From G965197715 sp965247615 (GTDB lineage: Bacteria; Chloroflexota; Dehalococcoidia; Lucifugimonadales; UBA1127), in contig OZ252022.1 of the NCBI GenBank assembly GCA_965247615.1, forward strand, positions 1,116,001 to 1,180,000: a stretch of 64,000 nt of DNA. The letters run 5' to 3'. Below, in pieces: positions 49,767 to 57,412 of the stretch. The position numbers and the translations under genes were made by a program. The notes beneath the pieces were generated by a model. The model worked only from the letters and a program-made list of their open reading frames with translations. It had not been told where the DNA came from and did no database searches. Position 1 is the first letter of the stretch; each line of letters begins with the position of its first letter.

Positions 49767-49829
49767 AGTAGCGTTGCGCGGATGTATTTACGAGAAGCGG
49801 CCAACAGGCAGCAGGAGGACACTGGGAGT

Positions 49830-50273
49830 ATGGACGAGCTGGACCGGAGGATCATTCACATCCTACAGGAGGATGGGCGAGCCTCCAACGCGCGTATCGC
49901 CCGTGACGTGGGCGTCAGCGAAGGCACGGTGCGGCGCCGCTTGAAGCGGCTTATCCAGGATGGTATCATCAAAGTCGCTGCCTTCCCGGATCCTGAGGCC
50001 CTGGGATACACAACCGAAGCCCTGATCGGCATTCAGGTCGACCCGGACAAGGTCGACGCCGTGGCAGGCAACCTGACTGAGCTACAGTCTGCTTCCCTGG
50101 TGGTCCAGACGACCGGCGCCTTCGACCTCTTTGCCTGGGTGACACTGCCCTCATCCGAGGAGTTGGGCCGCTTCCTGCAGAACAGGGTGGGCACGATCAA
50201 CGGAGTCCGGCGGACGGAGACCTTTGTGAGCCTGTCCGTGAGGAAGCGCAACTACGGGGTCATCCTGCAGTAA
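49830..50273 (+). CDS. Lrp/AsnC family transcriptional regulator
   Basis: A 147-residue regulator. The N-terminal winged helix-turn-helix is MDELDRRIIHILQEDGRASN then ARIARDVGVSEGTVRRRLKR; the C-terminal RAM/Lrp ligand domain includes TEALIGIQVDPDKVDAVAGN, VVQTTGAFDLFAWV and RTETFVSLSVRKRNYG. Family members sense amino acids or related metabolites. The start is ATG 49830 with AGGAGG at 49813-49818; the frame extends 16 codons upstream. Its own promoter is described separately. Possible targets include itself and the neighbouring ferredoxin or VWA genes. Confidence 0.9.
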   Translation: MDELDRRIIHILQEDGRASNARIARDVGVSEGTVRRRLKRLIQDGIIKVAAFPDPEALGYTTEALIGIQVDPDKVDAVAGNLTELQSASLVVQTTGAFDLFAWVTLPSSEELGRFLQNRVGTINGVRRTETFVSLSVRKRNYGVILQ

Positions 50274-50467
50274 TGCGGCGGCTGGCCCCGGAGCGCCGGG
50301 TGCGGTCGGGGGCCAGGGAAGCGCGGCCGTGACTCTGCAAAGAAGGCCGCTATGGGGCGTACTCTCTTGGGCTTCCCGTGGTAGAATAATCTGAATCTTT
50401 CCCAAGCCCCCTCCATGGGCGTTCGGCGGGGGCAGCACAATGACCCAGAAAGGGGGAATCGGCTGTC

Positions 50468-50776
50468 ATGGCATACATCATTGCTGAACCGTGCGTGAAC
50501 GTAAAGGACGGTGCGTGCATCGACGTTTGCCCGGTGGACTGCATTTATACGCGGGCGGAAGACAATATGATGTACATCGAACCGGACGAGTGCATCGATT
50601 GTGCGGCCTGCGAGCCGGTTTGCCCGGTGACAGCCATCTTCGTCGAGGACCAGGTCCCGGCCGAGTGGGAGAGCTACATCGCCCTGAACCGGGACTATTT
50701 CCACGACAAAGACCTGGATGAACTGAAGCAGGCCACCCAGGACGCGCCCCGCAACGTCGGCGAAGCCCACACGTAG
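50468..50776 (+). CDS. 7Fe-type ferredoxin
   Basis: A 102-residue ferredoxin with CVNVKDGACIDVCPVDC near the N-terminus (C9, C17, C21, C25) and CIDCAACEPVCPV (C42, C45, C48, C52). The spacing fits a seven-iron ferredoxin: a [3Fe-4S] cluster on C9, C17, C52 and a [4Fe-4S] cluster on C21, C42, C45, C48, with C25 spare. It is a low-potential electron carrier. The C-terminal 45 residues are an acidic helix extension usual for this group. A strong hairpin follows 29 bases after the stop. A purine-rich AAAGGGGG lies upstream. Confidence 0.92.
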   Translation: MAYIIAEPCVNVKDGACIDVCPVDCIYTRAEDNMMYIEPDECIDCAACEPVCPVTAIFVEDQVPAEWESYIALNRDYFHDKDLDELKQATQDAPRNVGEAHT

Positions 50777-50797
50777 GGGACTGCTCCACGCGCTCTG

Positions 50798-51637
50798 ATG
50801 ACCAGACAAGGCGGTGTCAGCTCCAGACACCGCCTTGTTGATACTCTGCGCACCACGCACCCACTCGTTCCGCGGATCGTTCCTCTCTTTGCGCTGGTGC
50901 TTGCGCTCTCGGGTTGCGCCGCGCAGGGGGACGGCCTGACGGTCTTTGCGGCGGCCAGCCTCACGGACGCGCTGCAGCCCCTGGGGCAGGGGTTTCGCGA
51001 GCGTACCGGGGTCCCTGTCCGGTTCAGCTTTGGGGGCTCCACCACCCTGGCCCAGCAGTTGGCCAGGGGCGCTCCGGCAGACCTGTTCATCGCGGCAGGC
51101 CCGGCGCCCATGGACCTCCTGGAAGGCCGGCAGCTCCTCCTGGAGGACTCGCGCCGGACCCTCCTGACCAACTCCCTCGTTCTGGTGGCGCGGCGCGACG
51201 GCATATCGGAGCTGGCGGCGCCGGATCTCCTGTCGGACCGTGTTTCCCGGGTCGCTCTTGCGGACCCCGCGCTGGCGCCCGCGGGGGTGTACAGCCAGGC
51301 GGCCCTGGAGAGTTTGGGCCTGTGGGAAGCCCTTCAGCCCAAGCTGGTCCTGGGACTGGACGTGCGCACCGTCCTCGCCTACGTTGAGCGCGGCGAAGCT
51401 GACGTCGGCTTGGTGTATGCGACGGAGGCCGCCGGGCGTGAGGGCCTGCGGGTACTGTTCACCGTGCCGCCGGCCGCCCACCCCCAGGTGCAGTACCCCA
51501 TCGCGGTGCTTCGGGGTTCCGGTCGGCAGCAGGCGGCGCGGGAGTTCATAGCCTACCTCGAGTCGCCGGAAGCCCTCGCTGTCTTCGAGGGCCAGGGTTG
51601 GAGGGCGGCGCCGGCGGGTGCGTCGCCCACCGGCTGA
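50798..51637 (+). CDS. modA: molybdate ABC transporter substrate-binding lipoprotein
   Basis: Binds molybdate (or tungstate) outside the cell for ModBC. The 279-residue product has a lipoprotein signal (hydrophobic VPLFALVLALSGC, lipidated C40), then TVFAAASLTDALQPLGQGFR, FSFGGSTTLAQQLARGAPAD and ADVGLVYATEAA, all ModA signatures. The start is uncertain. ATG 50798 gives an unusually long 25-residue n-region, has no ribosome site and falls at the foot of a 13-bp hairpin (50806-50838). No ATG lies downstream before the hydrophobic core, so a non-ATG start or attenuation in the leader should be considered. modB follows 125 bases later. Confidence 0.88.
   Translation: MTRQGGVSSRHRLVDTLRTTHPLVPRIVPLFALVLALSGCAAQGDGLTVFAAASLTDALQPLGQGFRERTGVPVRFSFGGSTTLAQQLARGAPADLFIAAGPAPMDLLEGRQLLLEDSRRTLLTNSLVLVARRDGISELAAPDLLSDRVSRVALADPALAPAGVYSQAALESLGLWEALQPKLVLGLDVRTVLAYVERGEADVGLVYATEAAGREGLRVLFTVPPAAHPQVQYPIAVLRGSGRQQAAREFIAYLESPEALAVFEGQGWRAAPAGASPTG
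50806..50838 (+). terminator. 13-bp perfect hairpin after the ferredoxin gene
   Basis: ACAAGGCGGTGTC (50806-50818) pairs perfectly with GACACCGCCTTGT (50826-50838) around AGCTCCA. It probably terminates the ferredoxin transcript although the T-run is weak (TTGTTGATA). It also covers the first codons of the annotated modA reading frame. Confidence 0.6.
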
Positions 51638-51762
51638 CCTGTTCCGGGAGAGAGAGCGCCGGTCTGCGGTCACTGCGCTCCTCCCGCATGCGCCGTAGAA
51701 TAGACGGCGATTGCCCGCACGTCATTCTGCCGGCGCTGGGCTGACGACCACATGGGGAGACC

Positions 51763-52437
51763 ATGCCGACACCGGGGGAGCTGAGCGCGCTCCGCCTATC
51801 GCTTCAGGTGGCAGCCCTGGGCACGATGTTGGGGCTCCCCATCGCCCTTGCCGCGGCGTGGGTCCTGGCCAGGACGTCCTTCCGCGGGAAGCTGCTGCTG
51901 GACCTGCTGATCTCCTTTCCGCTGGTCCTGCCGCCCGTGGTCACCGGCTATGCCCTTCTGCTGCTGTTGGGGCGCCAGGGCCCCGTGGGGGGTCTCTTGA
52001 ATCAGTTGGGCGTTCAGCTGGTGTTCACGTGGGTCGCGGCAGCCCTGGCTGCCGGTCTGGTGGGCCTGCCGCTGATGGTGCGCTCCATAGAGATTGCTCT
52101 GGCTCGCGTGGACTCCCGGTTGGAGCTGGCGGGGAGGAGTCTTGGGGCGGGGCCCTGGCGTGTCTTCGCCACGGTGACGGTCCCGCTGGCGTCGCGGGGG
52201 ATTCTGGCCGCGGTCCTCCTGGCCTTCGCGCGTGGGCTGGGGGAGTTCGGTGCCACCATGGTCGTCGCCGGGAACATTCCCGGGACCAGCCAGACCCTGC
52301 CCCTGGCCATCTTCACCGAGCTCCAGACCGGGGACGACAGCGCCGCTCTGCGCCTGGTCGCATTCTCCGTGCTCCTCGCCATGGCGGCCCTGCTCCTCCA
52401 CCATCGCATGGCACGAGGGGGCTCGGTCGGCTCATGA
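51763..52437 (+). CDS. modB: molybdate ABC transporter permease
   Basis: A 224-residue inner-membrane permease with about five hydrophobic segments. The BPD loop that contacts ModC is near LELAGRSLGAGPWRVFATV, followed by TVPLASRGILAAVLLAFARG and LGEFGATMVVAGNIPGTSQT, which are diagnostic for molybdate permeases. GGGGAG is a few bases before the ATG. Its stop codon overlaps the modC start (ATGA). Confidence 0.93.
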   Translation: MPTPGELSALRLSLQVAALGTMLGLPIALAAAWVLARTSFRGKLLLDLLISFPLVLPPVVTGYALLLLLGRQGPVGGLLNQLGVQLVFTWVAAALAAGLVGLPLMVRSIEIALARVDSRLELAGRSLGAGPWRVFATVTVPLASRGILAAVLLAFARGLGEFGATMVVAGNIPGTSQTLPLAIFTELQTGDDSAALRLVAFSVLLAMAALLLHHRMARGGSVGS

Positions 52438-53519
52438 GCACCCCCGTAGCGACAATTCGGCTTCGCAAGGCCTACCCCGGCTTTCTGCTCGACGTGGACG
52501 TGGAGCTGGGGCCTGGCATCACGGCCATCTTCGGGCCATCGGGCAGCGGAAAGACGACGGTCCTGAACTGCATCGCGGGCCTGACGCCGCCCGACGCGGG
52601 CGAGGTTGTCTTGGGTGGGCGCACCCTCTTCTCGTCCGTCGGGAAGGTCAGGGTGGGCCCGGAGCACCGCCGTCTTGGCTACGTCTTTCAGGACGCGCTC
52701 CTCTTCCCCCACCTGAACGTCCGGGACAACATTCTCTTCGGGTACCGGCGGACGGCGCCGGCTCTCCGGCGCATCGATCCCTGGGGCCTCGCGGAGCTTC
52801 TGGACCTGTCCCCGCTGTTGGATCGAGACGTCGCCACGCTCTCAGGGGGGGAGGCCCAGCGGGTGGCTCTGGCGAGGGCCGTTGCCACGTCGCCGGAGGT
52901 CCTGCTGTTGGACGAGCCCCTGGCCGCGTTGGACGGCGCGCTCCGCGGGAGGATTCTCCGCTATCTCCGGACGCTGCACCGGGAGCTTGGCATTCCCATG
53001 GCCTATGTCTCGCACTCACTGTCGGACGTGCTGTTCCTGGCCGATCAGGTCATCGTCCTCTCCAAGGGGGCGGTGATTGCGCAGGGGGAGCCGTACCAGC
53101 TCCTCCGCGAACGAGAGGTCACGCCCCTGGTTGGGCTGCTCAGCCTGGAGAACCTGATCGAGGTGGAGGTGGTGGGCCACCAGCCTCACACCGGCCTGAC
53201 CGAGGTGCGGGCAGGCGCGGACCAGTCCCTCTGGGTGCCCCTGCTGGACCGTGCCATCGGCGGGCGGTTGACCATCGCCATTCGTGCCGCGGACATCCTC
53301 ATTGCCACGCAGATGCCGGAGCACCTCAGCGCCCGGAACGTGGTGCGGGGCGCCATCCGCACCCTCGACGACGTTGGCGACGCCGTGCTGGTGACGGCGG
53401 ACGCCGGGGTACGGCTGTTGGCGGAGGTGACGCAGGGCGCCAGGGAGAGCCTGGGACTGAAGCCGGGCATGGAGGTGTTCCTCATCGTCAAGTCGAGCTC
53501 CATCTGGGCGCTGGACTGA
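52434..53519 (+). CDS. modC: molybdate ABC transporter ATP-binding protein
   Basis: A 361-residue ATPase that powers ModB. Walker A is FGPSGSGKTTVLN, the ABC signature LSGGEAQRVALARAVA and Walker B LLLDEPLAALDG; the switch histidine is in MAYVSHSLSDV. The C-terminal ~120 residues form the molybdate-binding MOP/TOBE region (HLSARNVVRGAIRTLDDVGD), which allows inhibition by bound oxyanion. The ATG at 52434 overlaps the modB stop by four bases; the frame is open further upstream but lies inside modB. A 6-bp hairpin follows the stop. Confidence 0.95.
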   Translation: MSTPVATIRLRKAYPGFLLDVDVELGPGITAIFGPSGSGKTTVLNCIAGLTPPDAGEVVLGGRTLFSSVGKVRVGPEHRRLGYVFQDALLFPHLNVRDNILFGYRRTAPALRRIDPWGLAELLDLSPLLDRDVATLSGGEAQRVALARAVATSPEVLLLDEPLAALDGALRGRILRYLRTLHRELGIPMAYVSHSLSDVLFLADQVIVLSKGAVIAQGEPYQLLREREVTPLVGLLSLENLIEVEVVGHQPHTGLTEVRAGADQSLWVPLLDRAIGGRLTIAIRAADILIATQMPEHLSARNVVRGAIRTLDDVGDAVLVTADAGVRLLAEVTQGARESLGLKPGMEVFLIVKSSSIWALD

Positions 53520-53546
53520 GGTCAAAGCGGCCTGCCATGCGCGGAG

Positions 53547-53562
53547 CCCCTGGCCGCAGGGG
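53547..53562. terminator. hairpin between modC and the convergent amidohydrolase
   Basis: CCCCTG-GCCG-CAGGGG, with GAGC/GCTC able to extend the stem on both sides. It stands 28 bases after the modC stop codon between convergent genes. No T-run. Confidence 0.4.
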
Positions 53563-53626
53563 AGAGCTCAGGGCAACGCGTGGGCGCGCAAGATAGAGTG
53601 GCGCCCCGCTTCGTCGAAGGCGTGGC

Positions 53627-55174
53627 TCAGCCGCCAGGCGCTTCCCACGCAATCCCGCCGCCCACCAGGGTCATGCGGACCCGCAGCTCCCTCAGCGCCT
53701 CGGGCTCTACGCGGCACGGGTCACGGTCCAGCAGGACGAGGTCGGCGGCCATGCCGGGGGCGATGGTCCCCACCCACCCGCCGATGCCCGCCGCCTGCGC
53801 TCCGCCGAGCGTGTGCGCTCTCAGGGCGGCTTCGGCGGCGATACCCTCGCCGGGCGACAGCGCTGAGTTGTCGCGAGAGCGCCGCGTAACCGCCGCGTAG
53901 ATCTCCGTCAGTGGACCGGGGAGCTCCACGGGCGCGTCGGAGCCGAAGGCTAGGGGGACGCCGCTCCGGTGGAGGGCGCCGATTCGATAGAGCCAGGGCT
54001 GGCGCTCTGGCGGGGTCTGGTCCCGGTACCGCTCTCCGCTGAAGTACAGGAACCCCGGATTGGTTACGACCGTTGCTCCCGACTGCGCCACCTGCCGCAG
54101 CACGTCGGACGGCAGCTCGGAGGCGTGCTCTATGCGGTCCGGTCCGGCGCCCGTCGGGGCGCTGCCGGAGGACTGGATGGCCAGAGCGGCCGCGGAGACG
54201 GCCTCGGACTCCACGGCGTGGATGGCCACGGGAAAGCCCTGGCTGTGGGCGCTCGCCGCCAGTGCCGCCAGCTCCGCGGGGGACGGCGCCAGGGCGCCCG
54301 TGGTCTGCGTGAGCATGATCTTGGCGGGCCCAAGACGAAGGCCCTCGTCACCGGAGCCGTAGCCCATGCCGCGCTCGGCGAAGGAGTGCAGCGCGGCGGC
54401 CCCGGGCATCAGGACGACCCGGGGGGTCGGGAGGCCGCGTTCCTTGAGGCGCCGGAGCAGGCCCCATCGCTCCAGGTCGTTGCTGGGGGTTGCATCCTGG
54501 ACCAGGGTTACGCCGTGCGTCAGGAGCAGGGCGTCGGCCATGCGGAGCCCATTGTCCATCTCATGCTCGGCAAGACGGGGGATGCGGCCCTGCAGGTAGG
54601 CGTCCATCTCCAGCAGCAGGCCTGTCGGCTCACCGTGGTCGCCGCGCTCGATCACGCCATCGGGCGGGTCCGGGGTCTCGCTGCCGATTCCCACTGCCTC
54701 CAGGGCCCGGCTGTTCAGGACGGTCCCGTGGCCCGAGCGGTGGACAAGGCGGACGGGGTGCAGCGGGGCGGCTTCGTCCAGGTCCCAGCGGTTGGGGTGG
54801 CGTCGTTCTTCCAGCGCCCAATCGTCGTAGGCCCAGCCTCGAATCCACGCGCCGCGTGGCGTCGTCGCCGCCCGTTGCGCCAGGGCGCTCTTGATCTGCG
54901 CAATGGACGCTGCGGCATGGGGGGAGCAGTCCACGGCCATCAGGCGCGACGCGAGGGCCAGGAGATGGAGGTGCGCGTCCTGGAAGCCGGGAAGGAGGCA
55001 GCCGCCCTGGCAGTCGACGAGTCGGGTGTGAGGGCCCCTGAGGTCCGGGAGGTCGCCGGCGCTGCCCACGAAGGCAATGCGCCCGCCTTCAAGCGCCACT
55101 AGCTCCGCCACGGGCTGTCGCGGGTCCAGGGTGCGAACGGTGGCGTTATAGAGGATGAGGCCGGGGTGCGTCAT
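53627..55174 (-). CDS. amidohydrolase family 3 protein (YtcJ-like)
   Basis: A 515-residue metal-dependent hydrolase of the YtcJ/NfdA type. The beta-domain start is LILYNATVRTLDPRQPVAEL, the HxH metal motif LLPGFQDAHLHLLALASRL, then VAIHAVESEAVS, GPDRIEHASELPSDVL and PLAFGSDAPVELPGPL for the remaining metal ligands. The C-terminal beta domain contains TIAPGMAADLVLLDRDPCRV. These enzymes act on N-acyl or amide compounds; the substrate is unknown. The ATG at 55174 has no clear ribosome site, and a GTG at 55213 would add 13 residues. It follows a class II aldolase on the same strand. Confidence 0.86.
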   Translation of the reverse strand: MTHPGLILYNATVRTLDPRQPVAELVALEGGRIAFVGSAGDLPDLRGPHTRLVDCQGGCLLPGFQDAHLHLLALASRLMAVDCSPHAAASIAQIKSALAQRAATTPRGAWIRGWAYDDWALEERRHPNRWDLDEAAPLHPVRLVHRSGHGTVLNSRALEAVGIGSETPDPPDGVIERGDHGEPTGLLLEMDAYLQGRIPRLAEHEMDNGLRMADALLLTHGVTLVQDATPSNDLERWGLLRRLKERGLPTPRVVLMPGAAALHSFAERGMGYGSGDEGLRLGPAKIMLTQTTGALAPSPAELAALAASAHSQGFPVAIHAVESEAVSAAALAIQSSGSAPTGAGPDRIEHASELPSDVLRQVAQSGATVVTNPGFLYFSGERYRDQTPPERQPWLYRIGALHRSGVPLAFGSDAPVELPGPLTEIYAAVTRRSRDNSALSPGEGIAAEAALRAHTLGGAQAAGIGGWVGTIAPGMAADLVLLDRDPCRVEPEALRELRVRMTLVGGGIAWEAPGG

Positions 55175-55266
55175 TGCACAGGCGGTGGCGGGAAGATGGC
55201 CGGGGGAACCCATCGCGGAGGGCCCCCCGGCATGCGGACGAGAACCGAGTGATGCCGGACGTCCGG

Positions 55267-56037
55267 CTATATGTCGCGGGAGACGATCTCCGCGTAGTGG
55301 GTCCAGACACCCTCTCCCACCACCGGCGCGCGCTCCTTCATGGGCTCGATGAAGTGGGGCAGCTCCGAGGGCTTGGCCCGGTTGGTCATCTCGTCGATGA
55401 GGTCATCGGGGATGCTTGGGTAGTCGGGCCCGGCGGCGCAGTAGGCGTACCAGTTCATCTTCGCCTGCTCCTCCAGCTGCATGGTCGACTGGACGGAGTC
55501 GGACAGGCTCCTTCCCGTGACGGTCACGCCGTGGCCGTAGAGGAGGAGGATCTTGCTGTCCCCCAGGGCCACCGCGACCTCCTGGCCCTCCTCGTCGGAC
55601 TGGACGGTCTTGACGTGGGGGTAGATGGGCAGGGGGTAGCGGACCAGCTGGATGCCCTCCTGGCACACGGGGAGGAGGGTCTTCTTGAGGACGCTCATGA
55701 TGACGGTGTACCGGGGGTGGACGTGGACGACGGACATGACGTCCGGCCTGGCCTTGTAGACGGAGGAGTGCATCTTGACTTCCATGCACTGGGTCGATCC
55801 GGGCGGTCCGTCGATCTTGTACCCCTCGAGGTCGCAGACGACCATGTCCTGGGGCCGCATGCGGGAGAGGGCGTCGTTGGCGTAGCCGCGCCCCTTGACG
55901 ACGAACTTGTCCGGCTCCGAGGGGACGCGGAGGCTGGCGTGGCCCAGGGACGCCAGCACGCCGGTAGCCAGCCCGACCTCAGAGAGCACCCTGTTGGCTA
56001 TGGCGACTTCCCGTTTGACATCATCCATTTCAGACAT
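55267..56037 (-). CDS. class II aldolase/adducin family protein, second copy
   Basis: A 256-residue protein paralogous to the one at 25661-26422, sharing the order ALGHASLRVP, MEVKMHSS, VVHVHPRYTVIMSVLKKTLL, YGHGVTVTGRSLSDSVQSTM and MQLEEQAKMNWYAYCAAGP. Zinc histidines are in HVHP and YGHG. Identity with the first copy appears moderate, so the two have probably diverged in substrate. AAGGAGGG lies about nine bases before the ATG. It is flanked by an amidohydrolase on one side and the 2-oxoacid dehydrogenase genes on the other, all on the minus strand. Confidence 0.87.
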   Translation of the reverse strand: MSEMDDVKREVAIANRVLSEVGLATGVLASLGHASLRVPSEPDKFVVKGRGYANDALSRMRPQDMVVCDLEGYKIDGPPGSTQCMEVKMHSSVYKARPDVMSVVHVHPRYTVIMSVLKKTLLPVCQEGIQLVRYPLPIYPHVKTVQSDEEGQEVAVALGDSKILLLYGHGVTVTGRSLSDSVQSTMQLEEQAKMNWYAYCAAGPDYPSIPDDLIDEMTNRAKPSELPHFIEPMKERAPVVGEGVWTHYAEIVSRDI

Positions 56038-56184
56038 GGTTTGAAGCCCTCCTTTTCATCTGCGGCCCAAGCCGCGACGCACCCACGGGGGGCGCAAGGT
56101 GGATTCTACCGCAACTGCATGGGAAAGCATACTTTCGCCGGCGGAGCGTCCCGTGGCGCCCCGAGGGTTCCGGCAACCCGGGCG

Positions 56185-57210
56185 CTAGGCATCTGACCAG
56201 AGCGAGGAGACCGTGGCCACCACCCGGTCCACGTTGGGAACGTATAGGCCCTCCAGTGGCCGGCTGTAGGGCACGGGGGTGTGGGGGGCGGTCACGGTCT
56301 TGGGCGGGGCGTCGAGGAGATCGAAGGCCCGGTCCGCCGCCAGGGCGGCGATGTCCGTGGCAACACTGCAGCGCGGGGTGTCCTCGTCCACGATGACGAT
56401 GCGGCCCGTCTTCCCCACCGAGCTCAGCACCGTCTCCTCGTCCAGGGGCGACAGGCTGAGCAGGTCGACGACCTCTGCGTCGACGCCCTGCTTCGCCAGG
56501 ACCTCGGCGGCCTCCATGCACACGGACGTCATGAGCGAGATGCCGACGAGGGTTACGTCGCGTCCGTGGCGCAGGATCCGGGCCTTGCCCAGGGGGAGGG
56601 TGTACTCTTCTTCTGGGACCGGGCCGGTGTTGTTCAGGAGCCGCTTGTGGTCGCAGACGATGACCGGGTCATCGTCCAGGATGGCCGCGGCAAGGAGGCC
56701 CTTTGCCGTGTATGCGTCCGAGGGCGCGACGCACTTGAGGCCCGGTATGTGGGCGATAACGGAGTAGAAGGACTCCGAGTGCTGGGCTGCCGAGCCGGTC
56801 CCGGCGCCGATGCGGGTCAAGATGGTCACCGGGACGGAGACCTGGCCGCCGAGCATGTAGCGGAGCTTGGCCCCGTTGTTGAGGATCTGGTCCAGGCAGA
56901 CGCCAAGGAAGTCGATGAACATGAGCTCGACGATGGGCCTCAGCCCCACCGTGGCCGCGCCGATGGCCGTGCCGATGAACGCGCCCTCCGACAGCGGTGT
57001 ATCGCGGACGCGCTCGGGTCCGAACTCTTGGATGAGGCCCTTGGTGGAACGGAAGGGGCCGCCCCACGCGTCGATGATGCCGAGGTGGGCCCTTCCCGCG
57101 CCGCCGGCGATGTCCTCGCCCATGACGATGACGTTGGGGTCGCGGCGCATGGAGAGGCGGATGGCCTCGTTCTGGGCCTGGGCGTAGCGGATCTCACGCT
57201 GGTTGGTCAT
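56185..57210 (-). CDS. 2-oxoacid dehydrogenase E1 component, beta subunit
   Basis: A 341-residue beta subunit of a heterotetrameric thiamine-diphosphate E1 (pyruvate, acetoin or branched-chain 2-oxoacid dehydrogenase). N-terminal: YAQAQNEAIRLSMRRDPNVI, VMGEDIAGGAGRAHLG; then RVRDTPLSEGAFIGTAIGAA with the catalytic Glu position, PSDAYTAKGLLAAAI and the C-terminal transketolase part (DAEVVDLLSLSPLDEETVL, GRIVIVDEDTPRC). The ATG at 57210 follows GGGGAGA by five bases. The alpha gene lies 202 bases upstream, separated by a C-rich stretch with one interspersed repeat. E2 and E3 are not in the window. Confidence 0.92.
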   Translation of the reverse strand: MTNQREIRYAQAQNEAIRLSMRRDPNVIVMGEDIAGGAGRAHLGIIDAWGGPFRSTKGLIQEFGPERVRDTPLSEGAFIGTAIGAATVGLRPIVELMFIDFLGVCLDQILNNGAKLRYMLGGQVSVPVTILTRIGAGTGSAAQHSESFYSVIAHIPGLKCVAPSDAYTAKGLLAAAILDDDPVIVCDHKRLLNNTGPVPEEEYTLPLGKARILRHGRDVTLVGISLMTSVCMEAAEVLAKQGVDAEVVDLLSLSPLDEETVLSSVGKTGRIVIVDEDTPRCSVATDIAALAADRAFDLLDAPPKTVTAPHTPVPYSRPLEGLYVPNVDRVVATVSSLWSDA

Positions 57211-57370
57211 GCTGTCTCCCCGTGCCTGCCGTCCTGGACCGGAGCGGCGCCTCCCGCCTGTGGGCTCTCCTGCGCGACCCCGGCAAAGGGACTCTCGTTC
57301 CCGTGACACCCTTCCACCAACACCGCATCCTCCCCCCCCGCCGTCGCGACCCCGCACCCCTCACCTGCAT

Positions 57371-57389
57371 GGCCGTCGCGCCAGCGACC
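57371..57389 (+). repeat. interspersed palindromic repeat, copy 4
   Basis: TGCATGGCCGTCGCGCCAGCGACC, core identical to copies 2 and 3. It sits between E1 alpha and E1 beta, preceded by C-runs and a partial echo (GCCGTCGCGACC at 57340-57351). Confidence 0.6.
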
Positions 57390-57412
57390 CGAACCGCCGA
57401 AGGGAGCACGCG

